The position numbers and the translations under genes are program-made. The notes beneath the pieces were generated by a model, which did no database searches, was not told the DNA's origin, and saw nothing but the letters and a program-made list of their open reading frames with translations. A DNA stretch of 64,000 bases from Massilia eurypsychrophila (lineage in GTDB: Bacteria > Pseudomonadota > Gammaproteobacteria > Burkholderiales > Burkholderiaceae_D): the NCBI RefSeq assembly GCF_002760655.1, contig NZ_PDOC01000023.1, positions 1 through 64,000 of the forward strand. The letters are read 5' to 3'. Below, piece after piece: positions 32,631 through 41,722 of the stretch (position 1 is the first letter of the stretch; every line of letters begins with the position of its first letter).

Positions 32631-33885
32631 AGACGCTCCTGAAATCAATATCGCGGACCACGAAAATATTGATGACATCGCCGGGCTGGCCGTAGCCGGT
32701 TGGCGGAATGTTGATGGTGCTTTCGAGCGTCCGGTTGGCCAGGTCCTGGCCCGACTTGGCGCTCGTCGTCAAACGGATCGTGCCTTCGCCTTCATTGGCC
32801 CGGTTCGACAGCGCCTGGCCCAGGTCGCCAATGAGGCTGAGCAGGACAGCGCCGCCGAAGCGCTGCATGATGTGGTTGTCCACTAGGATCGGCTGGCCGC
32901 TTGCGCCCAGCGAGTCCGTGCCGAACGAATTGATGTCCACCACCACGCCCAGGGGCGTTTCGATGCGTGACCACAGCACGGGAATGAATGACTGTCCGGC
33001 CACCAGGGAATCGCGCAGCTCCCCGAACGATTCGCTGCCGCGCTCGATCAACAGCACCTTGCCATTGGCCGAATACACGTCCTTGGCCACGACACAGCCG
33101 ACCGGTCCCGGGTTCGTGGTGACGATCCGCGTTTTCTGCACGCATGGAATCGCCGTCCCCCGGCGCAACAGGAAATTCAAGTCCGGGCGCTGCGCCGCCA
33201 CGCCGCCCACGAGCTGGGAGGGCTTGAGCTTGTCATCCAAGCCACCCCGGCTCGATTGGCTACCTTGCGCGCCGCCGCTGCCCAGGAACCCCGCCGCTGG
33301 CGCCGTGTGATTGGCCACGCTGACGCTCGACCCGCCGCTGTTGCCCGAGCTGACCAGCAGCTCGCCGCTCATGCGGCGTTGAGCCAGGGTCCGGACCGGC
33401 GCGGCGGGCGCGCCGCCCCCGGCCGCTGGCGTGCCAGGCGCGCCGTTGGAGGCGTTAGGAGGCGTGCCAGCGGGCGCAGCGCCGGGCGTGCCCGCTGCGC
33501 CTGCTGGCGTGGCCATCGCGGCCCCTGGCGCGGCTGTAGCGCCGTCCATCGGGATCGCCATCGCCGCCGCTGCCGGTGGCGGCATCTGCTGAGCTTCTTC
33601 GAGCTTGATGCGCTTCTTCGCCGCTTCGAAATCGCGGCTGCTGGCCACGACAGCGGGGGCGGGCTTGGCCTTGGCCTGTTCCTGCGCCTTGGTCTTCTTC
33701 CCTTCTTCCAGGCGGTCGAGGAACAGGATGACACCGAAGGCGACGACAAGGACTGCCAAGACCATGACGCCCGCGATCACCATGCGCGACAGGTTGTTTT
33801 TCTTCTTGGTCGAGCTAAGCGCCGGAATGTCCCGGTCGGCGGACTCTTCGCTGCCGACGACAGCGTTTTGGGTTGCAGCGGTCAT
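32611..33885 (-). CDS. virB10: VirB10 T4SS core protein
   Basis: The 424-aa product spans both membranes. It has a cytosolic N-terminus, a TM at about residues 35-57 (MVIAGVMVLAVLVVAFGVILFL), a long Ala/Pro/Gly-rich periplasmic linker, and a C-terminal beta domain with the family segments RRGTAIPCVQKTRI and GVVVDINSFGTDSLGASG. The start overlaps the virB9 stop (ATGA). Confidence 0.93.
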   Translation of the reverse strand: MTAATQNAVVGSEESADRDIPALSSTKKKNNLSRMVIAGVMVLAVLVVAFGVILFLDRLEEGKKTKAQEQAKAKPAPAVVASSRDFEAAKKRIKLEEAQQMPPPAAAAMAIPMDGATAAPGAAMATPAGAAGTPGAAPAGTPPNASNGAPGTPAAGGGAPAAPVRTLAQRRMSGELLVSSGNSGGSSVSVANHTAPAAGFLGSGGAQGSQSSRGGLDDKLKPSQLVGGVAAQRPDLNFLLRRGTAIPCVQKTRIVTTNPGPVGCVVAKDVYSANGKVLLIERGSESFGELRDSLVAGQSFIPVLWSRIETPLGVVVDINSFGTDSLGASGQPILVDNHIMQRFGGAVLLSLIGDLGQALSNRANEGEGTIRLTTSAKSGQDLANRTLESTINIPPTGYGQPGDVINIFVVRDIDFRSVYELARH

Positions 33886-34706
33886 TTTTCACCTCGTGAT
33901 AAGCGCACGGCATTTGGCACGGTCGTGCCGCTCAGATTGAGCTTGCCGTCAGGATTGAAGCCATCATTGCGAAGCGCCAGGACGGCGCTGCCGTAGCGGA
34001 GCATGAACTTGCCCGCCGTCTCATGGATCACCATGGTCCCGCTGTCACTGTCCATATGGAAATTGGTCAGCGCCTCCGTACCGTCCGGCAGCACCTTGTA
34101 CGCCACCGGCAATTCGCGGGTCGAATCGAAGACCATGAAGGTAAAGCGGCCATCGTCCGAAATCGAGGTCGGCGCGATCCCGGTGTGCCCCTGCATCATG
34201 TAATTCACATTGCGCTTGGCGCTGCCCTGCCCGCGATCCGCGATTTGCTCCAGCCGCTCATTGACGGCCGAGCGCTTTTGGCTTGCCGCCTGGGCGGCTT
34301 TGGCGCGGCTGTCCGGATAATCGAAGCGCAACACCAGCGTCGGGCTGAGGTCCGATTTCCTGGGCAGGCTCACCAGCTCGAAAGCGTAGGTGCGCTTGTT
34401 CGTGACGATCAGCAGCTTCGTGTCGGGCTTGGGTGCAGCCGGTTTAAGCATGACGTTGCTGCCCTTCGGTCCGACCTTCCATGCCTCCCTGTCCCCAATG
34501 CCGATCATGGCCTTGCTCGAATCGGACTCATCGACCGACTCGTCCTCTTCGAACTGGATCAGCGTCGGATTGCCGACGGCCGTGTAGATTCGCACGACCT
34601 GATTGGGCTGGTACGTGACCGTGCGAATGCGTGGGTCGTCGGCAGGCGCTGCGTTCGCGGCGCACGCCGCGCCCAGCAGCAGGGCCGGTAGGATATGTTT
34701 TTTCAT
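33882..34706 (-). CDS. virB9: VirB9 T4SS core protein
   Basis: The 274-aa outer-membrane core component has a cleavable signal peptide (KKHILPALLLGAACAANA). The VirB9 N-domain carries YAFELVSLP, and the C-terminal beta domain (GRFTFMVFDSTRELPVAY) contacts VirB7/VirB10. The start overlaps the virB8 stop (ATGA). Confidence 0.93.
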   Translation of the reverse strand: MKKHILPALLLGAACAANAAPADDPRIRTVTYQPNQVVRIYTAVGNPTLIQFEEDESVDESDSSKAMIGIGDREAWKVGPKGSNVMLKPAAPKPDTKLLIVTNKRTYAFELVSLPRKSDLSPTLVLRFDYPDSRAKAAQAASQKRSAVNERLEQIADRGQGSAKRNVNYMMQGHTGIAPTSISDDGRFTFMVFDSTRELPVAYKVLPDGTEALTNFHMDSDSGTMVIHETAGKFMLRYGSAVLALRNDGFNPDGKLNLSGTTVPNAVRLSRGEK

Positions 34707-35491
34707 GGTGCGGTCCCTTCTGCTTTGCCGGTAACGGCCGTCACGGCCGATACAGCCGATGTCTTGGTACTGTCGCGTACCGCGTTGTAGCTGGTGGCCT
34801 TCCATCCGGCCACATTGATCCCCCGGTCGCGGTCGTCCATCGGCTGGTCTTCGTACTTGAAGGTAATGGTGGACACGAAATACTCGACCACCGGCTTAGC
34901 GAAGGGATCAACCAGGTTGATCGTCTTGCGGCTCCATGAAACGAGCGCGGTGTCACCGACCCACGAAATGGTGCCGGGCGTCGGAATGACGCGGAACTTG
35001 TCCTTGAGAACGTTGACCGGGGCGCTCGGATTGCCTTCCGAATTGAACGTGGCGTACAGGTTTCCCTCGGTCGGCGTGGACAACAGCATCGTCGCGTTGT
35101 ACAGGTCCTGAATCGTTTCCCAATCATAGGACTCGCGGAACACGACGTACTTGCGCAGGTACGAAATGTCGGTGGCCCGGTTGTACGTGATCTTGGCGTC
35201 GGAAAGCGTCTTGAGCCAGGTGATATCGCCGTTGTCATGCACCTGCATGATCCCTGGCGGATTGGGCTTGTTCTTGAACACCGTGATCGAGCTGGCGACA
35301 ATCGTCACGCCGCAGAGCACCATGGCCCCGGCGAAGCACCGCCATGCCAGTGCCTTCGATTTCGCCATGTCTTCGAACTTGCTCTTTTCGAAGTCCATCG
35401 CCTGCTTCATGTAGAAGTCGGCCAACTGGTCGGGTGTCATGTCGGCTTCGGATTTCTTGCCGCCGATGATACTTTTCAAAATTGCATTCAT
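34703..35491 (-). CDS. virB8: VirB8 T4SS inner-membrane assembly factor
   Basis: 262 aa from ATG 35491 (AAGGAG 8 bp upstream; ATG 35497 is too close to that site). It has an N-terminal cytosolic segment and a single TM (about residues 47-68, CFAGAMVLCGVTIVASSITVF). The VirB8-fold periplasmic domain follows, with YLRKYVVFRESYDWETIQDLYN and VEYFVSTITFKYE. It nucleates channel assembly. Confidence 0.92.
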   Translation of the reverse strand: MNAILKSIIGGKKSEADMTPDQLADFYMKQAMDFEKSKFEDMAKSKALAWRCFAGAMVLCGVTIVASSITVFKNKPNPPGIMQVHDNGDITWLKTLSDAKITYNRATDISYLRKYVVFRESYDWETIQDLYNATMLLSTPTEGNLYATFNSEGNPSAPVNVLKDKFRVIPTPGTISWVGDTALVSWSRKTINLVDPFAKPVVEYFVSTITFKYEDQPMDDRDRGINVAGWKATSYNAVRDSTKTSAVSAVTAVTGKAEGTAP

Positions 35492-35496
35492 TGCCA

Positions 35497-35625
35497 TCAC
35501 TCCTTTGCCGCGACCGGCTTATTGACTGGCGTCCATGGACCGGACGGCTGCGTAGCCTTTGGCGGCGTGGTGGTGCATGCCGTCAGAAGCGCTGTTAATA
35601 CGAAACCCATGATTAGTTTTTTCAT
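35497..35625 (-). CDS. virB7: VirB7 lipoprotein
   Basis: A 42-aa lipoprotein with signal peptide and lipobox LLTAC (Cys17), followed by TTTPPKATQPSGPW. This is the usual size and place of VirB7 between virB6 and virB8, where it anchors VirB9 to the outer membrane. A second internal Cys, used by Ti VirB7 for a disulphide, is absent. The stop and the next ATG share bases (TGATG). Confidence 0.85.
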   Translation of the reverse strand: MKKLIMGFVLTALLTACTTTPPKATQPSGPWTPVNKPVAAKE

Positions 35626-35633
35626 TGCGATCC

Positions 35634-36590
35634 TCACTTTTTCTGTTCTGGTGTTTTGGCCCCGCCGCCTGGAGGCGATGCCGGTGGTTTGCCCTTGATT
35701 TCGCCGCCTTCTGGCGGGGCTTTGGGCGGCTTTTCCACGCCCGCGCCGCCGCCGACCTGCCTGTTGCCCCCTGGCAGATTGCGCAGCTTCCCGACCATGC
35801 TCGATATCCCCACACCCCCGGCCAGCGACGACGCCAGGCTAGGCAGATTCAGAGACACAAAGACCATCACCGCGCAGATCAGATTGACCTTCAACAGCGA
35901 CGACAGCGACAGGTCGGCCGGGATCAATGTGCTGACCATGGCAATTTCAATTTGGGCGGCGAACGAGAACAGCATCACGAGGAACGCGTAGTTCAGGATT
36001 TGCCCGGTCCACGCCTTGAACAGGTCGCGGGTGGCGGGAAAGAGCGCGGAGGCCACGAATAGCGGCCCTACCGCGACAAGGATGCCCAGGGCGAGCTTGG
36101 CCAGGATGATGTAGGCAATGGCCACAACCATGAACGCGCCCGCGAACAGGCTCACCGTCACGATGGCCAGCACGGCGAACATGGTTTGCTTGATGCCGTC
36201 CGCCATCGTGTAGAGCAGGATAAAAGAGTCGAGGAACTTGTTGACCATCGTGTCAAGCGCAGCCGCCGAGCTAAATTGCGTGCCGACCGTCCCGGCCAGG
36301 TCCTCCCCGAGGCCGTTGATGAACGGCACGACGTGATCGGTGTACATCGTCGCATTCAGTCCGAGCGTGATGACCAGGCCCCAGCCCAGCATTCGGAACA
36401 GGAAGTCCTGTATGGGATCGTCGTTCTCCCCGCGCAGATACGAGGCGACGATGAGCATCACGTAAAGTCCGAAACCGGCGGCAACCAACGGTGAAATGAG
36501 CGCAATCATGTTGGTGGTGCCGTTCTGGATGACGGCAACCACGGCCGTATCGAAAAACTCGTAAATCTCTTGAAAGGGTTTTATAGGCAT
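35634..36590 (-). CDS. virB6: VirB6 polytopic T4SS channel protein
   Basis: The 318-aa protein has about six to eight hydrophobic helices (for example IALISPLVAAGFGLYVMLIV; LGWGLVITLGL; FAVLAIVTVSLFAGAFMVVAIAYIILA) and a Pro/Gly-rich cytosolic tail (PPKAPPEGGEIKGKPPASPPG). ATG 36590 gives a start typical of the family, though its ribosome site is weak; a TTG at 36614 is an alternative. Confidence 0.9.
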   Translation of the reverse strand: MPIKPFQEIYEFFDTAVVAVIQNGTTNMIALISPLVAAGFGLYVMLIVASYLRGENDDPIQDFLFRMLGWGLVITLGLNATMYTDHVVPFINGLGEDLAGTVGTQFSSAAALDTMVNKFLDSFILLYTMADGIKQTMFAVLAIVTVSLFAGAFMVVAIAYIILAKLALGILVAVGPLFVASALFPATRDLFKAWTGQILNYAFLVMLFSFAAQIEIAMVSTLIPADLSLSSLLKVNLICAVMVFVSLNLPSLASSLAGGVGISSMVGKLRNLPGGNRQVGGGAGVEKPPKAPPEGGEIKGKPPASPPGGGAKTPEQKK

Positions 36591-36641
36591 GATGTTTTGG
36601 AACCTAAGCCCCAACCTCCGGACGGGTCGTTTTCATTGTTT

Positions 36642-36773
36642 TCACCTGGCGAATTTGGCGTCGAAGCTCTTGTCGCGCTGCTGGGCCACGTTCTTTTCCT
36701 GACGGTCAGTTGCCAGGAAAACGACCACTGAACCCAGCAGCGCGACTATTACGATGATCAGGGCCGTTTTCAT
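36642..36773 (-). CDS. Candidate entry-exclusion (Eex-like) small membrane protein
   Basis: 43 aa: TM segment ALIIVIVALLGSVVVFLA followed by TDRQEKNVAQQRDKSFDAKFAR. It lies between virB5 and virB6, exactly where pKM101-type T4SS encode Eex, and its ATG overlaps the virB5 stop (TGATG). A paralogue of equal length is at 14861-14992. No lipobox Cys is present. Exclusion function is inferred from position. Confidence 0.7.
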   Translation of the reverse strand: MKTALIIVIVALLGSVVVFLATDRQEKNVAQQRDKSFDAKFAR

Positions 36774-37429
36774 CACTGGGCGAACTTGTTGTCGAATTCG
36801 CGGGCACGCTGCGCGTCGGCCAATTTGGCCTCGGCCACTTGCAATTGCGCGGCCAGGTTCAGCCGGATTTGCTCGTTCTGGATCATTGCGTTCTCAGCAG
36901 CCACGCGGTTATTCAGGTCGGCAGCGGCCTTGACGTCCTGCGTCGCGTCCGCCTGCGCCATCAGCGACTGGATGTTGTTCAGCCGCGCCAGGGTCTGGTC
37001 GTAGGCCCGCATCGTCATGGCCTTGTTCGCTGCCATGATTTCGTTCTGACGCTTCGCAGCGCCCACCGCGTTCGGATCGAAGCCCTCGGCGCTGTAGATG
37101 CTGCTGGCCACGCCACTGATGCCAGCGAGATTGCCGCCCTTGACCTTGTCGTAAATGCCGGACCACTGATCCGGCAGGTACGTGCGCAGCGAAGGATTGT
37201 TCATGATCTGGCCCAGGCCACGAGAGCCGGTCATCGACTCGTACTGCGCCTTCATCTGGTCAACCTGCGCCTTCATCTGTTGCAGTTGCGTGACCCACTT
37301 CTGCATCGTGGCGATCTGGTTGAGCGTGTCCGGGATGGACGCGACGATCGACACCGGAACGCCTGCGAAGCTGGTCGAGGCCAGGCTAAGCATCGACGCT
37401 GCGACGACCGCTCTTACTGTTGTTTTCAT
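36773..37429 (-). CDS. virB5: VirB5 minor pilin / adhesin
   Basis: The 218-aa protein has a signal peptide (VVAASMLSLASTSFA) and long helices (ATMQKWVTQLQQMKAQVDQM; NRVAAENAMIQNEQIRLNLA) typical of VirB5/TraC. It is exported and found at the pilus tip. The ribosome site upstream of ATG 37429 is GGAGA. Two TTTCGC palindromes lie just upstream. Confidence 0.9.
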   Translation of the reverse strand: MKTTVRAVVAASMLSLASTSFAGVPVSIVASIPDTLNQIATMQKWVTQLQQMKAQVDQMKAQYESMTGSRGLGQIMNNPSLRTYLPDQWSGIYDKVKGGNLAGISGVASSIYSAEGFDPNAVGAAKRQNEIMAANKAMTMRAYDQTLARLNNIQSLMAQADATQDVKAAADLNNRVAAENAMIQNEQIRLNLAAQLQVAEAKLADAQRAREFDNKFAQ

Positions 37430-37454
37430 AATGGTTCTCCAAAGTGAAAGGAAA

Positions 37455-37519
37455 TTTTCGCGGAGGCGAAAATGGTGCTGCTTGATGCGGGGACCGGGCG
37501 GGTTTCGCGGAGGCGAACC
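37455..37519. promoter_or_regulatory. Two TTTCGC palindromes between virB4 and virB5
   Basis: TTTTCGCGGAGGCGAAAA (37455-37472) and a shorter copy GGTTTCGCGGAGGCGAACC (37501-37519), 28 bp apart. They sit inside the virB operon gap and could allow separate control of virB5 onward. Confidence 0.7.
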
Positions 37520-37530
37520 GCCCTGCCCCG

Positions 37531-39930
37531 CTACACAACCGGGTCCGCCACTTTCTTACGCTTGCCTTTGCGGCGGGCCTGGAAAATTGGAAGCCACACA
37601 TCCGGATCGGCCCCGAATTCGGCAACGATCTCGTTGAAAATGGCCACGTTTTCCGTGTTGCCCGACAGGACCGAGATTTCATCGTCCATGCCGTACAGGT
37701 CCAACTTGGCAAAGCAGCTCTGATTGCCCTGCTTGATGAGAAACGTGCGCGAATCCAGTTCCAGGTCTTTCAATGCGGCGAATTCCTTGTACGTCATGCC
37801 GCAGCGCTCGTAGCTGGCGAACTCGGCTGACGGATTGGGCAAGAAAATCTTGGTCGGGGTCTGGTCCCGGATCGCGGCGAAAATCGGTGAGTCGATGGCG
37901 TCCTCGGGCGACTGCGAGTCGAGCACAAGGTGCTCGTCGCGCTTACGGCCGGTCTTGAGCACGTCGAACATCATCTTGTAGGTGGTCGGGTATTTGGCCG
38001 GAATGTGGAATTCCGAAATGACCGTCGTGAGCAGCCCACCCTTTTCCTGCATCAGGGATTTCAAATGGAACAGATACGCCAGGATCGGTTCGGTAGGCTG
38101 GTAGTTGTCCACAAGGAAGTCGGAAACGTCAAAGCCGACCCGCATTTCGCTGATGACCCCGATGTTGTCGCCCACGTTGTCGAGCGCCCAGGCGAATTCG
38201 CCATTCCGGCTTTCGCACCACTTGGCCAGGCGCTGCGCCAGGCAGTTGCCGCCGATATCGGTAATGTTTTCGAGCATGCGGCTAAAGCGACGGTGCTCCC
38301 AAGGCAGATCGAGCACGGCATCGACTGCCGCCTTGATGTCATTGCCTTCCTCGTCGGTCACCGTGCCCTTGTCGTTTTTGCCGCATGTCTTGACCAGGCC
38401 GTACAGGAACTGGCGCGTCTTGGGCGTATCCGGAAGCTGGAACGGCGCAAGGCCGGTGCGTTCTCCCGCCTTGAGCGAGTAGTAGACCCCGCCCAGCGCG
38501 GCGATGAAGATTTTCAGGCCCTCGTCCTTGTCGAGCGCGAAAATCTTGGCGTCGAAGCGTTCCAAGAAGCCGATGGTGACGGTCTGCAGCGTGGTCTTTC
38601 CCGCGCCGGTCGCGCCCAGGATCAGGCAACTGCCCGCGATCTTCTCGCCCTGATTGTCCTCGTCCTTCTTGGAGTGGTGGAAATTGAAGCTGTACAGGGA
38701 TGACGAGGTGGTTTGCAACGGCAGCAACGCGGAGCCGTCGCCAATCGGGTTGCCTTCCGCTTTGCCGGTCGAATAATTGTGCATCCCGAACGACGCCGCT
38801 AGATTGCGGCTGGACTTCATCATCGGACGCGGCTTGACTTTCGCCCCCGGCACGTGGCTTTGGTAGGTGAATTTCGCGGACTGGTTCGCCCTGATGAAGC
38901 GGGCGCCGCATTCACCGAGGAACGTGCCGGTCACCAGCGTGCCGTTGTCAACGGCCTCCGCTTTCGTATCGCCGTATACGGTCAGGGCGCAATGGTATTC
39001 CCCGAAGGCCAGCTCGCCAGTCGCAATGTAGCCTTTGGCCTGCTGCAAGTCCTTGATCTGGTGATCGGCGGCGTCGCCCACGGCCGTCAGATTATTGATC
39101 TGACTTTGCAGCGCTTCCTGCTGCTCGAATACGGCCATGCACATGAAAGATTGCGTGAGCGTGAATTCGGCCGGCAGCGCCAGTACCTTGTCGAACATGC
39201 CCCACACGGTGTCGTCGGGGAAGTCTTTCAAGTCATAGTTCGTGGCGAACCGCGTCACGCCCTCGCCGCGGATTTCCAATGTCTCGTAGCCGAAGTGCAG
39301 CCACGAGCTGGGAATCGACTCGGCCGCTGGACAGGCCAGCACGGGCTGTTTCTCCCAAACGCCATTGACCAGAAAGCCCAGGTATTCGTAAGTCTTGGAG
39401 AACATCACACCGTTCTCGACATACGTTTCCAGGTATTCAGGGTCGTAGACGTTCAACGCCTTCATGAGCTGGTTCCCAACTTCTTCCAGCTCGGCAGCGC
39501 CTTCCTCGACATCATCGTGCTTGAGGATCAGCGAAATGTAGAAGTCGTTCGAAAAATACTTGCCGGTGTTGAAGCGGCTCAGATATTTTTCCGAGAACTG
39601 GCGCATGAAGGCGGACTTGAACTTGAACAGGCTGGAGAACGCCACGCGCTTGCGGTCGAGCGTCGTCGAGAACGACAAGCGCCTGCCCTTATCCTTGGCC
39701 AGTGCCGCGATGAGGCGGTTGCGGGAATTGAATCGGTTGACGATGATTGCATCGTCCATCGATTCGAACGGCATGCCCGCCAGTTTGATGACCAGCAAAG
39801 CACGGCCATCCTCGTAGTTCACGACCCGTGGGGTCACGTGTCTCCGCAGCTTTGGCAGCTGGGCCTCAATCGCTGGCAAGCTTCTCAGCTCACTTTCCGA
39901 TAAGGGTTTTGAAATAGCGCTTGTAGACAT
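37531..39930 (-). CDS. virB4: VirB4 T4SS ATPase
   Basis: This 799-aa, the largest T4SS ATPase, has Walker A GATGAGKTTLQ. The Walker B-equivalent strand reads LLTTVISEFHIPA, with Ser in place of the usual Asp. The family segment MMFDVLKTGRKRDEHLVLDSQSPEDAIDSPIF and the PNP motif (KIFLPNPSAEF) follow. It powers pilus assembly and substrate transfer. It overlaps the virB3 end by 41 bp. Confidence 0.93.
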   Translation of the reverse strand: MSTSAISKPLSESELRSLPAIEAQLPKLRRHVTPRVVNYEDGRALLVIKLAGMPFESMDDAIIVNRFNSRNRLIAALAKDKGRRLSFSTTLDRKRVAFSSLFKFKSAFMRQFSEKYLSRFNTGKYFSNDFYISLILKHDDVEEGAAELEEVGNQLMKALNVYDPEYLETYVENGVMFSKTYEYLGFLVNGVWEKQPVLACPAAESIPSSWLHFGYETLEIRGEGVTRFATNYDLKDFPDDTVWGMFDKVLALPAEFTLTQSFMCMAVFEQQEALQSQINNLTAVGDAADHQIKDLQQAKGYIATGELAFGEYHCALTVYGDTKAEAVDNGTLVTGTFLGECGARFIRANQSAKFTYQSHVPGAKVKPRPMMKSSRNLAASFGMHNYSTGKAEGNPIGDGSALLPLQTTSSSLYSFNFHHSKKDEDNQGEKIAGSCLILGATGAGKTTLQTVTIGFLERFDAKIFALDKDEGLKIFIAALGGVYYSLKAGERTGLAPFQLPDTPKTRQFLYGLVKTCGKNDKGTVTDEEGNDIKAAVDAVLDLPWEHRRFSRMLENITDIGGNCLAQRLAKWCESRNGEFAWALDNVGDNIGVISEMRVGFDVSDFLVDNYQPTEPILAYLFHLKSLMQEKGGLLTTVISEFHIPAKYPTTYKMMFDVLKTGRKRDEHLVLDSQSPEDAIDSPIFAAIRDQTPTKIFLPNPSAEFASYERCGMTYKEFAALKDLELDSRTFLIKQGNQSCFAKLDLYGMDDEISVLSGNTENVAIFNEIVAEFGADPDVWLPIFQARRKGKRKKVADPVV

Positions 39931-40255
39931 GGGCTCTCCGACCGTATTGCATAGGTGACAGGGTGTATGTGTTGCCGTATAACCGCCCGCCTCGGCGGGT
40001 CAACCGGCACCACAATTCGAGAAAGGTGATTCGCAATGCCTGGTCGTCGTTTTCGCTGATCTTCTTGATGTACAAGAAGATCGGGATGCCGACACCGGCG
40101 AAGAGAATTCCGCCGATGCCGAACATGAACGCCCCAGCGAAACCGACGAACAAGCTAATCATCGCGATCACCACCCCGGCGATGAGCGGGACCCCGTACA
40201 TCATGGGAACCCGCGACATGCCGTTATAGGATGAGTACGAAAGCTTGTCGCTCAT
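39890..40255 (-). CDS. virB3: VirB3 T4SS inner-membrane protein
   Basis: The 121-aa protein has two TM helices (about residues 20-60: YGVPLIAGVVIAMISLFVGF and FMFGIGGILFAGVGIPIFLYI). The cytosolic tail carries YSPMQYGRR-like residues (NTYTLSPMQYGRRAHVYKRY). ATG 40255 is 3 bp from the virB2 stop. Confidence 0.88.
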   Translation of the reverse strand: MSDKLSYSSYNGMSRVPMMYGVPLIAGVVIAMISLFVGFAGAFMFGIGGILFAGVGIPIFLYIKKISENDDQALRITFLELWCRLTRRGGRLYGNTYTLSPMQYGRRAHVYKRYFKTLIGK

Positions 40256-40257
40256 GA

Positions 40258-40551
40258 TCAGGACGCCGCGCCCCAGATACCCCACAGGAAGGTGACCAGC
40301 GCTGGCGTACCGCCTAGCACCGCCACTTTCCCGCACGCCTGGCCGACATCAACCCAGGTGATCTTGTTGCTGAACGCCTGGACCACCTGGAACATCAGGT
40401 AGATGACGGAGACGACCGCGAGTGTTCCGTAAATCCAGTTCTTGAAATTGGTCACTTCCGTCTTACCGGCTTCCAGTCCACCGGCCGCAAAAGCGGCGGT
40501 CGAAAAGATGGAGGCGGCGATGACGAGCAGGACTGGCAGATACTTTTTCAT
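40258..40551 (-). CDS. virB2: VirB2 major pilin
   Basis: 97 aa: signal peptide (KYLPVLLVIAASIFSTAAFA) then a short pilin with two hydrophobic helices (WIYGTLAVVSVIYLMFQVV and VAVLGGTPALVTFLWGIWGA). Typical VirB2 length and position. Confidence 0.88.
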   Translation of the reverse strand: MKKYLPVLLVIAASIFSTAAFAAGGLEAGKTEVTNFKNWIYGTLAVVSVIYLMFQVVQAFSNKITWVDVGQACGKVAVLGGTPALVTFLWGIWGAAS

Positions 40552-40587
40552 GGTGGAGACCTTTAAATTGAAGTTGGAATTGATGGC

Positions 40588-41232
40588 TTAAAATTCGTTA
40601 AAAACGTCCCAGCTCGGCCTTTTGGCCTCCGCTGGCTGGGTTGTTGCCACGTTTTCGCCTCCGCGAAAATCCGCAGCGCCGGTACTTGTCTGTTTCCCCT
40701 CCGGCTGGCGCTTCGACTTACCCTTTGCCACTACAGGTATGGCAAGCCCTACCTGCGGTACGGACGTGCTGGGCAAGCTGGCGAGCACCTTGTCCACATA
40801 GCTGGCCTTGTTCCCCTCCTTTTGCTGGCCGCGTGTGAAATTCCCGCTGTAGTAGCAGGACAACGCGGCACGGGTTGCTGAATCACCCTCGCCGAATTTG
40901 GCGACGGCACGTGTACGACATTCGTCGTATATGGCGGACCCGGCCATGGCGTTCTGGCGCGGATCGAAAACTGAGTTGTGGTCAAGCCCGTACTTGGCCA
41001 GGTTCGACTGGTTGACCTGGCGGCAACCCATGCTGTAGTTGTAGCCAGCCGCCTTGAGGGCCAACGCCGTCGCTATCGCTTCCGGCTTGTTGCGCGGCTG
41101 CCGGACCAGCGCGCCGCCCACCACGCCGATGGCGTAGGGGTTGAACGAGGATTCAACGAATGCCATTGCCTGCGCAATCGGCGCCTGCGCATAGCGCAGG
41201 CATTCGTTGTCGGGAGCGACGAAATCGGCCAT
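40588..41232 (-). CDS. virB1: VirB1 lytic transglycosylase
   Basis: 214 aa of the SLT/VirB1 fold. The catalytic Glu is in MAFVESSFNPYAIGV, followed by SMGCRQVNQSNLAKYG and ALSCYYSGN. It opens peptidoglycan for the channel. No cleavable signal peptide is evident from this start. A TTTTCGC palindrome (40652-40669) lies inside the coding sequence near the 3' end, translated as ADFRGGENV. This shows the site is kept even in coding DNA. Confidence 0.9.
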   Translation of the reverse strand: MADFVAPDNECLRYAQAPIAQAMAFVESSFNPYAIGVVGGALVRQPRNKPEAIATALALKAAGYNYSMGCRQVNQSNLAKYGLDHNSVFDPRQNAMAGSAIYDECRTRAVAKFGEGDSATRAALSCYYSGNFTRGQQKEGNKASYVDKVLASLPSTSVPQVGLAIPVVAKGKSKRQPEGKQTSTGAADFRGGENVATTQPAEAKRPSWDVFNEF

Positions 41233-41246
41233 GACTGTCCCCTCGC

Positions 41247-41711
41247 CTACTTCTGGACCTGGCCTGGCGGCAGGACTTCATCGTCGGGCGGGAGGTCGAC
41301 CGGCTGCGCGCCGCCGCCCAGCACTTCGGTGTAATTGCTGCCCTCGGTCCAGTACACGCGGGTGTATGGCTTGTTCGCCACGGCGACGTTGATGACGCCT
41401 TGGTACTCGCACATAGCGACTTTGCCGACGTAGAACTTGTGCTGCTCCGGGCAGTTTTTCCCGTTCAGCATCGTGTTCTTGGCCGAATTGCCTTGCGAAT
41501 CATTCGAGTTCATGTCGCAGTAGGGGAACGGCTTCCCCTTGGCCAGTTGCTTGTAAAGCTTCTTGATCGGCGCGACGCACTCCGTTACGGCGGTTGCGCC
41601 GTTCGGATTGGCAAGGCACAGCACCACCTCGCACGCCCAGCTATCCTCGGCCTGCGCCATCAGGGGCGCGAGGCCCAGGACAGCTACTGCTAGAAACCTG
41701 ATACTTTTCAT
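41247..41711 (-). CDS. TrbM/KikA/MpfK family transfer protein
   Basis: The 154-aa exported protein starts at ATG 41711 (GGGGA 5 bp upstream) with signal peptide SIRFLAVAVLGLAPLMAQA. It has the TrbM/KikA pattern DSWACEVVLCLANPNG, ECVAPIKKLYKQLAKGKPFPYCDM and a conserved late Cys (VAMCEYQG). Such proteins are periplasmic T4SS accessories in IncP (TrbM) and pKM101 (KikA). Confidence 0.85.
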   Translation of the reverse strand: MKSIRFLAVAVLGLAPLMAQAEDSWACEVVLCLANPNGATAVTECVAPIKKLYKQLAKGKPFPYCDMNSNDSQGNSAKNTMLNGKNCPEQHKFYVGKVAMCEYQGVINVAVANKPYTRVYWTEGSNYTEVLGGGAQPVDLPPDDEVLPPGQVQK

Positions 41712-41722
41712 GGTGTTCCCCA

